Both the position numbers and the translations under genes were made by a program. This document shows, piece after piece, positions 10,943 to 22,369 of a stretch of 64,000 bases of DNA. The stretch spans positions 7,296,396 to 7,360,395 of the forward strand of contig NC_063051.1 of assembly GCF_018812025.1 (NCBI RefSeq), given 5' to 3'. The notes beneath the pieces are model-generated. The model ran no database searches, was not told where the DNA came from, and worked only from the letters and a program-made list of their open reading frames with translations. Position 1 is the stretch's first letter, and every line of letters begins with the position of its first letter. This DNA is from Megalobrama amblycephala. Its lineage: Eukaryota; Chordata; Actinopteri; Cypriniformes; Xenocyprididae.

Positions 10943-11461
10943 GTCTCGCGTAGCCAGACCTTCAGATTGACAGCAGAAGGTCTGGACTGTATCGCAGCTT
11001 TCATTGGCCAAGGACTGCCCAAGAGGACATTTGACTGACATGTAACGCAACCAATCACAGTTCATTTTGTTCCACGTCATGTTTTAGGGGCGTGAAAATG
11101 ATGTCCCTACAATAACAGAATGGCATGCATCTAATAAAAGTTGTGCAAGTTTACTGCAACAGTGCAGCCGTGAACTTCACATACTTTTAAATCCAGCGTT
11201 TAGTTGATCCTGATAAATGCTCAATGTCACAGTTATAAACACAACAGAGTTCTTCTTCCACGAGGGGGTTTGGCATCACAGCTTTTGTTTCCAGGCGGAC
11301 CATTAAAGAACGCGATACACACATCTCCCGGACATCTTGTAGAATTCAACCAACCAGATGACGACTTCAAAAATCCTGAAGTGTTTCCAATTAAGTGTGC
11401 CATATGCATCAGACGTTCATCCAACAGTCCGTGGGCATGACATCTGAGGCTGAGGCTATTG
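10943..11461. mobile_element. Candidate transposon flanked by 8-bp duplication TCTAGTTA
   Basis: TCTAGTTA occurs at 10935-10942 and again at 11462-11469. The left end begins GTCTCGCGTAGCCAGACC, with an inverted partner AGAAGGTCTGG 36 bases inside, and I recognise this start as a repeated motif in cyprinid genomes. The right end GAGGCTGAGGCTATTG is only weakly inverted to it. The 8-bp duplication suggests hAT-like insertion, but the ends are not canonical. Reading frames at 11204-11440 and 11233-11424 are on opposite strands and unrecognised. Confidence 0.45.
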
Positions 11462-11519
11462 TCTAGTTAACAAAGCATGGGCAAATTTCATTTGAAAGTG
11501 CGCATCACTGTGCCCTACA

Positions 11520-12301
11520 TTAAAGGATTAGTTCACTTTCAAATGAAAATTACCCCAAGCTTTACTCACCTTCAAGCCATCCTTGGTGTATATGACTTTA
11601 TTTTTCTGATGAACAAAATCGGAGAAAAGCTTTATAATGGCAGTAAGTGTTACCAAACGAGTATGAGCTGAAGAAAGTGTCTCCATCCACATCCATCCAT
11701 CATAAACATATTCCACACGTCTCCGGGGGGTTAATAAAGGCCTTCTGAAGCAAAGCGATGCATTTATGTAAAAAATATCCATATTTAACAAGTTATGAAG
11801 TAAAATATCTAGCTTCTGCCAGACCGCCTTCCGTATTCAATGTACGAAGAAAGTGTAAATCTCTAACATTTCAAAAAGCTTACGCTACGTCCAACGCCTT
11901 CCCTATTCAACTTACGGAAAAAATGGCAGTTTACACTTTCTTCGTAACTTGAATATGGAAGGCGGTTTAGTGGAAGCTAGATATTTTACCTCATAACTTG
12001 TTAAATATGGATATTTTTTTTTTACACAAATGCATCGTTTTGCTTCAGAAGGCCTTTATTAACACCCCTGGAGCCATGTGGAATATGTTTATGAAGGATG
12101 GATGTGGATGGAGACACTTTTTTCAGCTTTATTCTCATTGATCCCGCTTACTTCCATTATAAAGCTCGGATGTGTCAGGATATTTATTAATATTTCTCCG
12201 ATTGTGGTCATCAGAAAAAAGAAAGTCATATACATCTAGGATGGCTTGAGGGTGAGTAAAGCTTGGGGTAATTTTCATTTGAAAGTGAACTAATCCTTTA
12301 A
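11520..12301. mobile_element. 782-bp TTAA-flanked hairpin MITE
   Basis: TTAAAGGATTAGTTCACTTT at the left end is mirrored by AAAGTGAACTAATCCTTTAA at the right end. Complementarity runs inwards for about 340 bases per arm to a loop around 11870-11930. TTAA borders both sides. Several apparent reading frames in each arm are mirror images of each other and are not genes. TTAA target use points to the piggyBac or Kolobok type. Confidence 0.92.
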
Positions 12302-14290
12302 AGTTTAGGACTTGAAATGAGAATTTATTACCTTGATAAATAGCAGCTAAATTCAGGTTCAAGCTAAGATTGTTGTGGCAAATAAAACATTAACATTAGA
12401 TGTTGCCTCGTTATGTTTTTAGTTAAAATTGACTTCAACTTATGAATTGTCACGTATGGTAAAATATGTTTGGCACATATGTAAAGAATGTTTTCTGTTA
12501 AATAGTCTATGAAGGCATTTGAGGTTTTTAAATTTGTGGCAAGATCTTCAATAGTGTTCAACAGTTGGGTTACCAGAAGTAAAAATTAATTTTCTCCATA
12601 GAGAAAGTGTTTTTTAATGATTCCATAGAAACTTCAAAGCAGACCTGACCTTCCATTCGTTTCAAGGTTGTTCATTTATGGTATAGACTTCATTTAGTGG
12701 CATTTCAACTTAACAAATGCATTTACATTTCAAATATATGGTTTTATTGTGTATAATCAATTAATATAAAGCATTAACATTAAAGTGTGGCATCAAATTT
12801 ATTTGATTCCATCATTCACAATCCTTCATGGAATTATAATTATTTCATAAAATAGTCTTGTACCTTTGTCTGTTCCCTACTGTTTTCTTTCTCTTTTTTT
12901 TTAACTGTAAAACAAAGATTGTAATATTGTGACTCATCTCTGAGCTGGTTGGTTTGGTTCATATTCTTTATTCAAGATTTTTTATTAAAATCCTTACAGA
13001 GAAAATTATTAAGAAAATTACTTTCAAGGCTGCTAAAAAAAGTGGGTGATTGCTGTTAAAAAATGACCTCTGTTTTCAAAATGAACTGTCAGGGATCATG
13101 TGATCATAAACCGCACAATTACTTCCTTATGACCGTTGTATGTACATTTCTCTAAGGGCCTTCAAATGCCTTTCCCTTCCTGTAGCAATTCCGAAACTGC
13201 CATTTGTAATTCGCCCCATAATGTACAGAATGAGCTAGTTAATTTAATAAAAGTGGTATGCAAGTAGTATAGATTACTGTTTACACCAGGGTGCAAATAG
13301 CATCTGCTAAACTTTATTTGTGATGTTTCATTTAAGGTTTTATATTAAGAGCTGTATCTGTAACAAATGTACAGTTCCGTAGCGCACTCACAACATGGCT
13401 GTTCTCTTAGTCAATTATTTGCTAAATGACAATAAACAAACACAAGAGCAGAATGATCTCTTTTGCCATCTGATGTTAATAAAATATTCTTCCAGTCAGG
13501 CTGCTATAATGAGACTTATCCTTTGTAAATAACCGCAAGTATGTACAGTAAATGGCATAAAACGAGGGCTACTGCACAATGGCTGTCAGCAGACTCTGCA
13601 GTGAGAACTGTATTAAACTTGCACAAGAAAATCAATTTGGAAAATATAGAGGCAATTATTTTGTCTCCCACACAGCCTGACAAAATAACTGCCAAGTGAA
13701 GCTGGGAGGAGAAATAAATAATGAAAGAGAGAGAATGAGAGCAAGCAGCGAAGAGACGTGACTACACGAGACGCATTAAGAATCTCGCAGCCGCTCAAAC
13801 CCAAACAGATGCTTTAACATGATTTACGACATATGTTAATTCTATTGAGGAAAATACCTTTAAATGTAATGTTGCATTATTGTATTTGTCCTACTTAATT
13901 TTAAGTAACTAATTACGTGAGGGTGGGACAGCTTGTCACTCACATGAGGTCACAGCAATAGCAAACCACAACCATCCAAACAATTCCTTATGGACAAAAT
14001 CAAGTCCCTTCCTACATTTTTTTTCTTCTTCGAGAAGCAGTTTCACTCAAAGGGAAGAAATGACTATTGAAACTTATCGCATCTGATATGTTCCCCATAG
14101 TTTGCATGAAATAAATATGCCCCCTGTGAATACATTTTGGGGAAAAAAAAAAATATTTTTTTAAATTTTATGTCAACATGAAATCAAAATTGATCCCATT
14201 TACTGTCTTAATGCATGTTTATGCTCTTATTGCTGACAATTCATCAGTGTAAATTATCCCAAAGAAGGTGTTTGCCTTTGTAATAATTAA
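12302..14290. other. Two kilobases of mostly unique DNA
   Basis: No exon or transposon ends were identified. The segment 13560-13810 has even base composition and is bounded by AT-rich DNA, so it might be conserved. The reading frame at 13613-13804 (minus strand) has a hydrophobic stretch but no start or splice context worth calling. Confidence 0.4.
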
Positions 14291-14880
14291 TTTAAAGACC
14301 CCCTTTGGTGAAGTTTTTAATGTTGTTTATATGTCTGTGTGGTGTTTTTAATATGCTTTAAGACAAACCATGTGCAAATTAATTTAAACTTCTCCAATAT
14401 CGCAGGTGTATGATGTATATTACAATATTATGATGAACTATACAGTATGTGTTTCTCCACTGATGTTCTGAGTTGTTTTAGAAGACAGCTGTCTGATTCT
14501 GACATGGCAAACGGAAACATGGTTTGTGTTTATTATTACATTATTAGCTGTTTGATAACATAGTCAAGCAAAAGGCTAATCATATTAATTACCGTTATGT
14601 GTCCGACGTTGTTCAGAGCGATACCAGTGTGCATCGTTTACCTCAGTAAGTTGACCGAGTGGATCTCTGAGCTGCCGTGAGCGAGTGGAGGCGGGGCTAA
14701 TTTGCATATTCATTGATCCACATATATTAAATGAGGCAAGGGTGTAGAGTTACATTCAAGCTATCTTAAGGCTGTCTTTTTTTTCCACAGGAAAAAGTGT
14801 TTAAATATGTCATTTTGGTGATCAAAGATGAGTTTTAAGGGATACAATTGTTGACTACATGTGGACTTTAATACATTAAA
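14291..14880. repeat. Probable dispersed repeat
   Basis: The segment opens with TTAAAGACCCCCTTTGGTGA and ends near ACATGTGGACTTTAATACA, with GGCGGGGCTAATTTGCATA inside. I recognise this combination as a multicopy fish repeat, but the ends are not inverted and there is no second copy in the window, so this rests on recall. Confidence 0.35.
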
Positions 14881-15866
14881 GATGCTTGTTTTTCTTCATA
14901 ATATCTGTTATATAGAAATCACTTTTCATGGGAAAGACCAGGTCCTGCCCTACATATTTTTTTTTTTACATATTTCTGTTCAAGAAGAAAATGTGGATGT
15001 GAATACATGAACTTATAGACCCAGTGCATTCGAAATCTTTTCCCAAACACACAAAGAAACAAATATTTTCCCAAACATAAATAAAAATGATTAAATAATT
15101 AAAATAACTAAATTAAAATTGAGTTATAAAGAGTCACTTACCATAGAAGAAAGTGAGGCCCTTGAGGGGTTTAAAAAAAAAAATATGTGAAATTTTCTAA
15201 ATGTGTTATTTCAGCTGTCAGGCTGTTCATTCTTGTCATTTTTAAGGTTGTTTTAGGTGTTACGTTGTCATGGCAATTGAGTCCTTGTCTACAGGCAAGT
15301 GACATGGGGACAGATGCTTTCTGGGATGCTGATATTTAGAGTGAATTTTGTTGTTTGGAGGAAGAAACTAGAGGACTTTCCATGGGCAGAATACGTCTAA
15401 GGAGGTTGGTCAAGGATGATGAGCTGTCGGGTACCTGCAGTGTGGTGTTGCAGATTGTGATTTATTCAATAATTAGGTGAGTTTAATTGCTAAAGACTGT
15501 CTGCAGAGGCTTTAAAAAAAATAATGTGAATCTTTTGTAAAATGATGCTTTGTCCTTGATGAAGCTTCCCATTTAAAAACACATACATTTAGTTTCAATT
15601 TACGTGTTGCCACTCCCGATAAATTAATTTTAACAGAAAAGCAAGCATACTGTATCGGATTTGCCATGGCAGAAAGCCCGCAAAGATCTCTCCCTTTTAA
15701 ATGACTAAAAAGCTGTCACTAGTTTATCGCAATCTCACAAAGTTCTGTTATAATAAAAGAAGCTGTCTGCACAATGAATCTCTTATAATGTCTACACTTT
15801 GTTTGTTATTATGAGAGGATTTGCGAGCGTGCAGGACTCAGAGTTCAGTTTTTGTTCAGTGCTAAC
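14881..15866. other. No gene or element recognised
   Basis: AT-rich sequence with A or T homopolymer runs. No convincing reading frame or terminal repeats were seen. Confidence 0.4.
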
Positions 15867-15916
15867 TTAAAGGGATAGTTCACCCAAAAATGAAAATTTG
15901 CTGTAAATTTACCAAC

Positions 15917-16678
15917 CTGGTCTCATGACGAAAACGTACCCGTGGGCACGTTTTTGCGAGTCGCGATATACGTACCAGTGAGTTCATATCGCTGCAGTTT
16001 CGCTGCGAAATGTCCACTGAGCGGCGCCAAAAGCGTGTTCCTTTTTTTTTTTTTTTTTGCCAAAGCAGATAATAGGGTGAATGCGGTACGTTTTTATGAT
16101 GTTGCTTTTTAGACGAATCGCGGCGGTTCTTGATTTGACATTTGCTCTCCGTTTCGTTTTAAAATAATGACGCTACGCCTAAACCTACCCGATGGCGTTA
16201 ACAAAAGCAAACGTGACGTAAGAAGCGTCCGCGATCGTGTACCGTTTTTCAGCTCATTTAGATCTCTCTCTCTTCTTTTTTTTTTTTTTTTTGCCCCAGT
16301 CAGTCGCCTTTCATGGGATTCGTACCCAGGCGGGGGGTAGGAATCCACTCCTCGTCCTAAGTCCAACTCCGTATCGGCTGAGCTACCGAGCAAGCTTGGT
16401 TGTGGTCAAAAAAAGCTAAACGCGTAGAGCCGGAAAGACCAAAGTACGGTCGTTTACAAATCGTTTTGAAGTCGTGACATGATATTGTGGTTGGAGACGT
16501 CAAAACGAGTCTTTATGAATCCATAATCTGACCCTGGCTGTCGTCGAAACTGTGTGTGAAAACGAACCAAAGCGCTCATTGATGATTTACCGGCCTCTAG
16601 CGTTCCTTCCTGTCGGAAACTGCAGCCAGTAATTTTGTGTCTCGCGAAAACGTGCCCACGGGTACGTCTCTTCCACAG
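15917..16678. mobile_element. Inverted-repeat element with tRNA-like core, nested in MITE B
   Basis: Near the left end, ACGTACCCGTGGGCACGTTT is mirrored near the right end by AACGTGCCCACGGGTACGT. The outermost bases are CTGGTCTCA and CTTCCACAG. The interior is distinctly richer in GC and CpG (for example GCGGCGCC, ACGCGTAGAGCCGG) than the host MITE and contains a tRNA-like segment on the minus strand. The mixture suggests a DNA element that captured a SINE or tRNA-derived sequence. Confidence 0.75.
16305..16391 (-). repeat. tRNA-like segment (SINE-type internal promoter)
   Basis: On the minus strand, TAGCTCAGCCGAT (16373-16385) matches a polymerase III A box, and GGTACGAATCC (16316-16326) matches a B box about 45 bases further on. 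The sequence between does not fold into a clean cloverleaf by eye, and no acceptor-stem pairing was found. It is therefore judged tRNA-derived repeat DNA and not a functional tRNA gene. Confidence 0.6.
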
Positions 16679-17136
16679 GCCATCCAAGATGTAGGTGAAT
16701 TTTTTTCTTCAGTAGAACAGTAAAGAAGATTTTTAGCTGAAACAATGGTCCTCCCCCATTCATGTAATGGAAGTCAATGGGTGCCGTCACTTTGAGAAAC
16801 AAACAAAAAACATATGCAGACAAAACAAAATTAATACTGCAGCTCCTAATGATACATTGAATTCTTAAAAAACGGATCGATCGGTCTATGCAAGAAACTG
16901 AACATTATTTACAACATTTTTAACTCTAATCCATAGCCTTGGCAAACAGTCCTGAGCGCGAGCTTTCTGTCGCATAATATTGTATACGTGGGAGCGACCT
17001 GTTGTTTACTACAGTGAGGGAGGGTGTGTGTTCAGCAGCAATATGAACGTCTAAAGCTGTTTAAAAGTACCAGTCATCATCACAATGACTGACGATTTCC
17101 ATGTAACAAATTTTCATTTTTGTGTGAACTATCCCT

Positions 17137-17968
17137 TTAACCCTTAAATGCATACCTCGGGTCTTTAGTGACCCGAGACGTCATTCACTACCCTCCTCCT
17201 CGTTCATTTTTTAAAGTTAGACATCAACCTTCTTGGTATTCCTCAATCAATTCATTATAAAGAATATAACAAGAAAAAAATCCTAAAATTATAAAACAAT
17301 GCCTATTTTTGTATTCATTTTTGGTAAAAATTGTATAGGGTCGCAAACGACCCGAGGTGTGTATGAGTGTACGTATATTTTTCTGCACAGCAACAATTGA
17401 ATCTTAGATGACGGAATAAGTGCAATTCACCTTTATTCCACAAGGTGGCAATGTCAATGCTGAAGTGACGACTCATTTAGATGGAAAACGAAATAAGAAA
17501 AACATGAAATGGCTTAGTGATTTACTGCAGAACAAGTACTGAACGCAATCAAATATGACTGTAACTGTTACTGGATGGATCTGGTGAAGCTGTTAGCGAT
17601 CGAAATATTGATTTTGAAGATGTTGAAAATTATCTAGTTTTGAGAATACGTTTGAGATCGCGAATGGGCTCATATTCGTGACCTCAAACATTAAACTAGC
17701 CTATTATTTGCTGAATTTACTGGGAAATGAGCTCTGACGAGGACAGTGATGATGGCATAAAACATCTGCTCAAACTGAGCCCTTTCAAGCTCCAAACGGT
17801 AACAAAATATGCTTTATTTTATTCTTCTGTAATTGTTACTCTAATATCAGAGGAGTTTTATATTATCACGACAGGTAGAGATCCTTCTGTGTTAGATATA
17901 GATCCGGGTCAATAAAGACCCGAATATGTAAGAATGATTGGCGAAACAGTCATGCATTTAAGGCTTAA
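17137..17968 (+). mobile_element. PiggyBac-type nonautonomous transposon
   Basis: TTAACCCTTAAATGCAT at the left is mirrored by ATGCATTTAAGGCTTAA at the right, with TTAA on both sides and CCCTT at the tip, as in piggyBac elements. Subterminal palindromes of CGGGTC...GACCCG sit near both ends (17158-17177, 17907-17925) and once inside (17339-17354). A reading frame at 17727-17915 begins MSSDEDSDDG, an acidic start I associate with piggyBac-like transposases, but it stops after 62 codons without a DDD catalytic core. It is inserted in the right TTAA of MITE B. Confidence 0.78.
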
Positions 17969-18180
17969 ACACCTCTGATTGGCCATTGCGTCCAAGAAAT
18001 CAACAGATATGTTTGTGATTGGTTACTTTGCTCAACATTGCAAAACAAGCTCTTTAGAGCGCAAACACAGATATGCAGTGGATCGTTTGCCAAATCTGTT
18101 TCACCAATATGCTATTATTATGAAGAAAACTGATCCTAGACCAGTAGTTATAAGTATCTTTTTCCTCTAAAAGCAATCAG
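17969..18180. repeat. Fragment of palindromic family D
   Basis: AAACACCTCTGATTGGCCATTG directly abuts the piggyBac-type element, and GATATGTTTGTGATTGG follows. The same words occur in the full copies at 20290-20690 and 40230-40660. Confidence 0.5.
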
Positions 18181-19887
18181 AAGCAGCAGCAGGCAGTGTT
18201 TTGATTGAGAAAATTTGATGCTAGTCTCAAGTCTCTGGTCAGGGGAAGGCTAACCTTACACACGCTCCTCCTATGTTGGTAATGTGTTTGCAGTCCATGT
18301 TTTTTCTTTGCGAGACATGAATACATTTTATGTAATGAATTTATCAAGCGCAGCATCGCACGGAGAGAAAAACGGTACTCTTGAAAAATTAATATAGAGT
18401 ATAATTAAGGATTGAGTAATGAGCATTTTAAAATGTATTAATGTAAGCAGATTGTTTTCAATGTTGTAATGGGAATATTATTGTTACTGTAATCTTTAAG
18501 CTAATCTGTATAATAAAATAATTTCAAATTACTTACTTTGGTAAGTAACAAAATAATAAGTGGTATATACAGTCAAATGGTCATTATCCCAAAATAAACT
18601 CCTCCAGAATGCTATATGTTTTTAGTGGGCAAAAACTGAAATACTCTAAACAAAAGAGAAACTGATCTGCTGTAACATGCAATTTCACTGTTTAAGTGAA
18701 AGGATTGAGCATTCGGTTTAGTGGATTTTAAAATGTCCCTACCGATGTTAAAACAGAACCTACGTCCTTAGAATGAATTATGCTGTTTCTGTAGAATTTC
18801 GTTTTTGATGGCATTGGCAATTATCAGGGAACTAAAAAGCATTTTGTTGGGTGCTGCACTTTTTGTAGAGCTGATGGAAATTACTCTGGACTGTCGTGTT
18901 GGACGGAGAATGAGCCAGATGAAGGCTCGGGATCCATCCAGATGAATTCATTAACTTGCGCTCTACAGAGAGCTGATGAATGGATGGAATTTATGATTTT
19001 GGAGGTGTGTCTAATTCACAGGCTCCTCCCATCTCCACAGGGTCTATCTATATGCCTGTCTGTTGCTCTCTCTTTTTCCCTTTCTGCCTCTGTTTCTGGC
19101 CTTTTGGGTAGGCTGATGTAACCGTGTGACAGAATCTTGCAAATAGAGGAAAGAAAGAACAGGATGGAGGGATGAATTTGTAAAAGAACGAGTGGGAGAT
19201 TGTGAGGACAGGAAGACACCAAGTGGGAAGATCAGGTGATCTGAATCTTATTAGACCAGCAAAGCATGACTGTAGTTCTCAAGGGCTTGACTATATTCTC
19301 AGAGGGCTGATTATTTTTGCCTACATTTCAATTTGACCTCAGTGGTTATAAATGAACGGCAAACTGCTCATCCAGTCAAAGACAGTGAGGCGGATTGACA
19401 TAAAATCCCAGCAATTTTATTCACTAACCGTCAACAATTCAGCTTAACCAGTGACTTTATTTAGTCAATAAAGTTCATTCGTTGTTCATTTTCACCAAAG
19501 TCCACATAACCACATTTTGTCCTCCCACATCTGCAGTAGGGGTTTTATTTGGACTGATTCAGGGGTGAATTTTGAGCGAGGTCTCTTTAAACTAAAATCA
19601 TAGGGTGTGTGTTTGTGAAGGTTGTTATTTGATTTAATAGCCAGCATGTCACAGAGCTTTGAAATATTCATAGTTTTGGATATGACAGCTGTGAGAGCTG
19701 GAATATGGGTGTGTGTGTACTCATGACAGCTGACGCAGAGATAATGATAAAGGTGACAGAAAGAGAGGCAAAGTCGGTCAGTTTTGTGCCACTGAGTGAC
19801 TCCTTTATTGACTTATTATTGCTGTTTTTGAATATACATTAGCTGCTGTAGAAAACAGGTTTGATCTAAGTGAGTTAGGATAGATAC
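18181..19887. other. Mostly unique DNA without a recognised gene
   Basis: No terminal repeats, exons or RNA genes were identified. The part 18830-19020 has even composition. Reading frames are short and domain-free. Confidence 0.4.
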
Positions 19888-20733
19888 TGGAGCTGAGCAG
19901 TATAGCTAAAAAAATTGATCTCAACATTTTTCATTCATTCAAAAATATTTTGTTTTATTTATAGATCAAGATATTTATTTATCTGAAGTGCTGGAGAGGT
20001 AGATTTTATTTATTTATAACGGAAGGTAGACTTCCTTGAACATTTTGTGATGCGTAAATAAATGCAGATAAATCATTGAATCTATTTTGAATGAGTTCAT
20101 TGCAGTCAGCAGCTTACCTTCAACTGATTTGCAGAATCAAATTTTCCAACTCTCGCACCATTATTGCTACTGAGCAAGGAAGAATCATAAAGCTAATCTA
20201 ATGAGACTACTTTAGAAAAATGTATAGCTGAATAAGAAGTGCTGTAAAATCAATATTTAAGTTGTTTAACTTTATATTCATACACAATATTGTGACCAAG
20301 TTGGTACTGTAATTTAAAAAATTTGATACCAGCATTTCCTCCTAGCATTTGGAGTGCTGTTGAGTGGATTCTTAAACACCTCTGATTGGTCATTGTGTTA
20401 ATGCGCTCAACAGAGAGTCTGTGATTGGCTACCCTAATATATGCGCTGATTGATGACTACTTTCAAGCGCTCAGTGAAGAGAGTTAAAGATGTCTATTTA
20501 CAACATGTTTTTGAAGTGTTGATCACTGTAGCCAATCACAGACATATCTGTTGAGCATGTGAACACAGTGGCCAATCGGAGGTGTTTAAGAATCCACTCA
20601 ACAGTGCTCAAAATGCTAGGGGGAAATGCTGGTATTCTCACATTTGTAAAATTTCAGTACCGACTTGATACCGAACTTGGTACAACCCTAACAATATCAT
20701 TATACTGAATATTCAATATATCGTCCAACCCTA
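19888..20733. mobile_element. hAT-type nonautonomous element carrying a family D insertion
   Basis: The left end TGGAGCTGAGCAGTATAGC is mirrored by the right end ATATATCGTCCAACCCTA with mismatches, both variants of a T-A-GGGCTGGGCGATAT-type hAT end. Flanks ATAGATAC (19880-19887) and GTAGATAC (20734-20741) form an 8-bp duplication with one mismatch. The element is interrupted by family D at about 20290-20690, so the original length was near 450 bp. Confidence 0.7.
20290..20690. mobile_element. Palindromic MITE family D (copy 1)
   Basis: ATTCTTAAACACCTCTGATT near the left is mirrored by AATCGGAGGTGTTTAAGAAT near the right. GAGTGCTGTTGAGTGGATT likewise mirrors AATCCACTCAACAGTGCTC. The outer ends carry GGTACTG...CAGTACC and TTGGTAC words. 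A second full copy lies at 40230-40660. Confidence 0.8.
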
Positions 20734-20741
20734 GTAGATAC

Positions 20742-21177
20742 AATAGAAATGTAAATGAGGCTGTTATGGATAAACGTAGTCTTTATTTATTTATTTATTT
20801 ATTTTCTGCTTGGAAATCTTTTGGAAAAAAAAATGTGTATTCATACATCCATTAACAATACCATTAACATGTCATTAACAATTCTTTGTTGTCTGTCAGA
20901 CAGTAGCTACTGTACATTTTGACGCTCGTCTTTGCACTCTCAGTGTGTTCATTGTGTTTAAGCCATATTCTTAGCCCTTATACATTTAAAACAACATTTG
21001 AAAATGCATACCGCAACGTCATTATACATTTATTATATGGATTTAAACCATAATACTATCATGTCCCATGAATTTATTATTTAGGGAATATGTAATAGAG
21101 CAGTGTTCACTAAATAAACAATTATTCTCAGCACTTAGTAGTGAGCTGCATTTGCATGCCACAACAAATTTTGGATC
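20742..21177. other. No gene recognised; short (TTTA)n
   Basis: Contains about five TTTA units at 20782-20802 and otherwise unique AT-rich sequence. Confidence 0.45.
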
Positions 21178-21413
21178 AGCTAAACCAGTGGTTCTCAAAC
21201 TTTTTAGCGTGGAGTACCCCTGAAGGGATTCCCATCCTTCCTCTTCCACTTCGACTGCAGTCACACCTTTTCAATTAAGGGACAATATTTGACCCCCAAA
21301 TTGATTTTCCAGTGCATATTTTTACGTTTATGAAAAACTTTATAAAATAAATAATGTTTTAAATAAAAATTGTTTAATAGAGAAATATGCAACGATGGTA
21401 AAACGAAGTGATG

Positions 21414-21746
21414 CACAGCAAAATCTCCAGAGTTAAATCAACTCTTCTCAGAGTACATATGGTCCCTCTCTAAATAGTGTTAAAATAACACTAAAGCAGA
21501 GTTAAAGTTAATGAGATAATTAAGCAATTAATGATTGTGCATTAGTGATGAACACCTGCTGTTAACAAGCAGAATCACTGAAGAAAAGAGAAACACAAGA
21601 ACTACAACTGACTTCAGTCACAGCCTTATTAATTGCTTAATTATCTCATTAACTTTAACTCTGCTTCAGTGTCACTTTAACACTATTTAGAGAGTGACCA
21701 TATGTACTCTGAGCAGAGTTAATTTAACTCTGGGGATTTTACTGTG
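21414..21746. mobile_element. 333-bp hairpin MITE nested in the hAT element
   Basis: CACAGCAAAATCTCCAGAGT at the left is mirrored by CTCTGGGGATTTTACTGTG at the right. Pairing continues through AGAGTACATATGGTC..., the CTCTAAATAGTGTTA block and AGTTAAAGTTAATGAGATAA, giving arms of over 130 bases around a central loop. Coding capacity is absent. Confidence 0.88.
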
Positions 21747-22369
21747 TACTTTTAAATATTAAACTAAAACTGCCAGTAGGTGGCAGCAAGTCACTGTTTT
21801 TATGAGTGAGTCATCGAGTCATTCATTCAGTAACGAAGCAAGTGGCTGTGAATGAATCATTGAATCATTGACTCTCACAATTCGTTCAAAGCCGCATTCG
21901 TGTGTTGTAGTTCTGCTCTGGTTTTCGTTGCAAAATAGAGTAAATACTGACAGTACTGTGTTTAAAATGTACGTTTTGTTTTTTGACCTGTTGTATAATA
22001 ATGCACGTTTGCAGTCATGTGGATATTTGGGTACAATTGCATTCTTCCTCATTATCAACATTAAATACAAGAACTCACACAAAGGTATGTTTTTGTATCG
22101 AAGAAAGTTTGAGTCTTAAATTGATATAAATCCACTATCTGTGTCTATATTTGTTCTTCATGCAAGTACTAAATCCCCACTTTTACAAAGGTGCATTGTC
22201 GAGAACGGCAGTAATTTAGCGCGATTTAAGGCAGCAGATTCGGCACGCAATCTATCATATGCATGCTGCTTGTGTGGATGCAGTCATTTTAGACTGCAAA
22301 ACATGAGGTAATTTGATTAAATGTAATGGATTTACGGGCATTTTGCCAGTTAGAAATACATGCTCGGTA

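Larger units (their letters stand above)
15867..17140. mobile_element. TTAA-flanked MITE family B with a nested insertion
   Basis: It begins TTAAAGGGATAGTTCACCC and ends GTGTGAACTATCCCTTTAA, inverted copies that continue into AAAAATGAAAATTTG. The interior retains the family blocks CCATCCAAGATGTAGGTGA and TGGAAGTCAATGGGTGCC. It is interrupted at about 15917-16678 by another element. Its right TTAA was itself the target of the next element (17137-17968). Confidence 0.85.

Noticed and set aside
11477..12362. Several 64-87-codon ORFs on both strands
   Set aside because: They are mirror images produced by the hairpin MITE arms.
16305..16391. Functional tRNA gene
   Set aside because: A and B box matches are present, but acceptor and other stems do not pair and it sits inside a transposon, so it is annotated only as tRNA-like.
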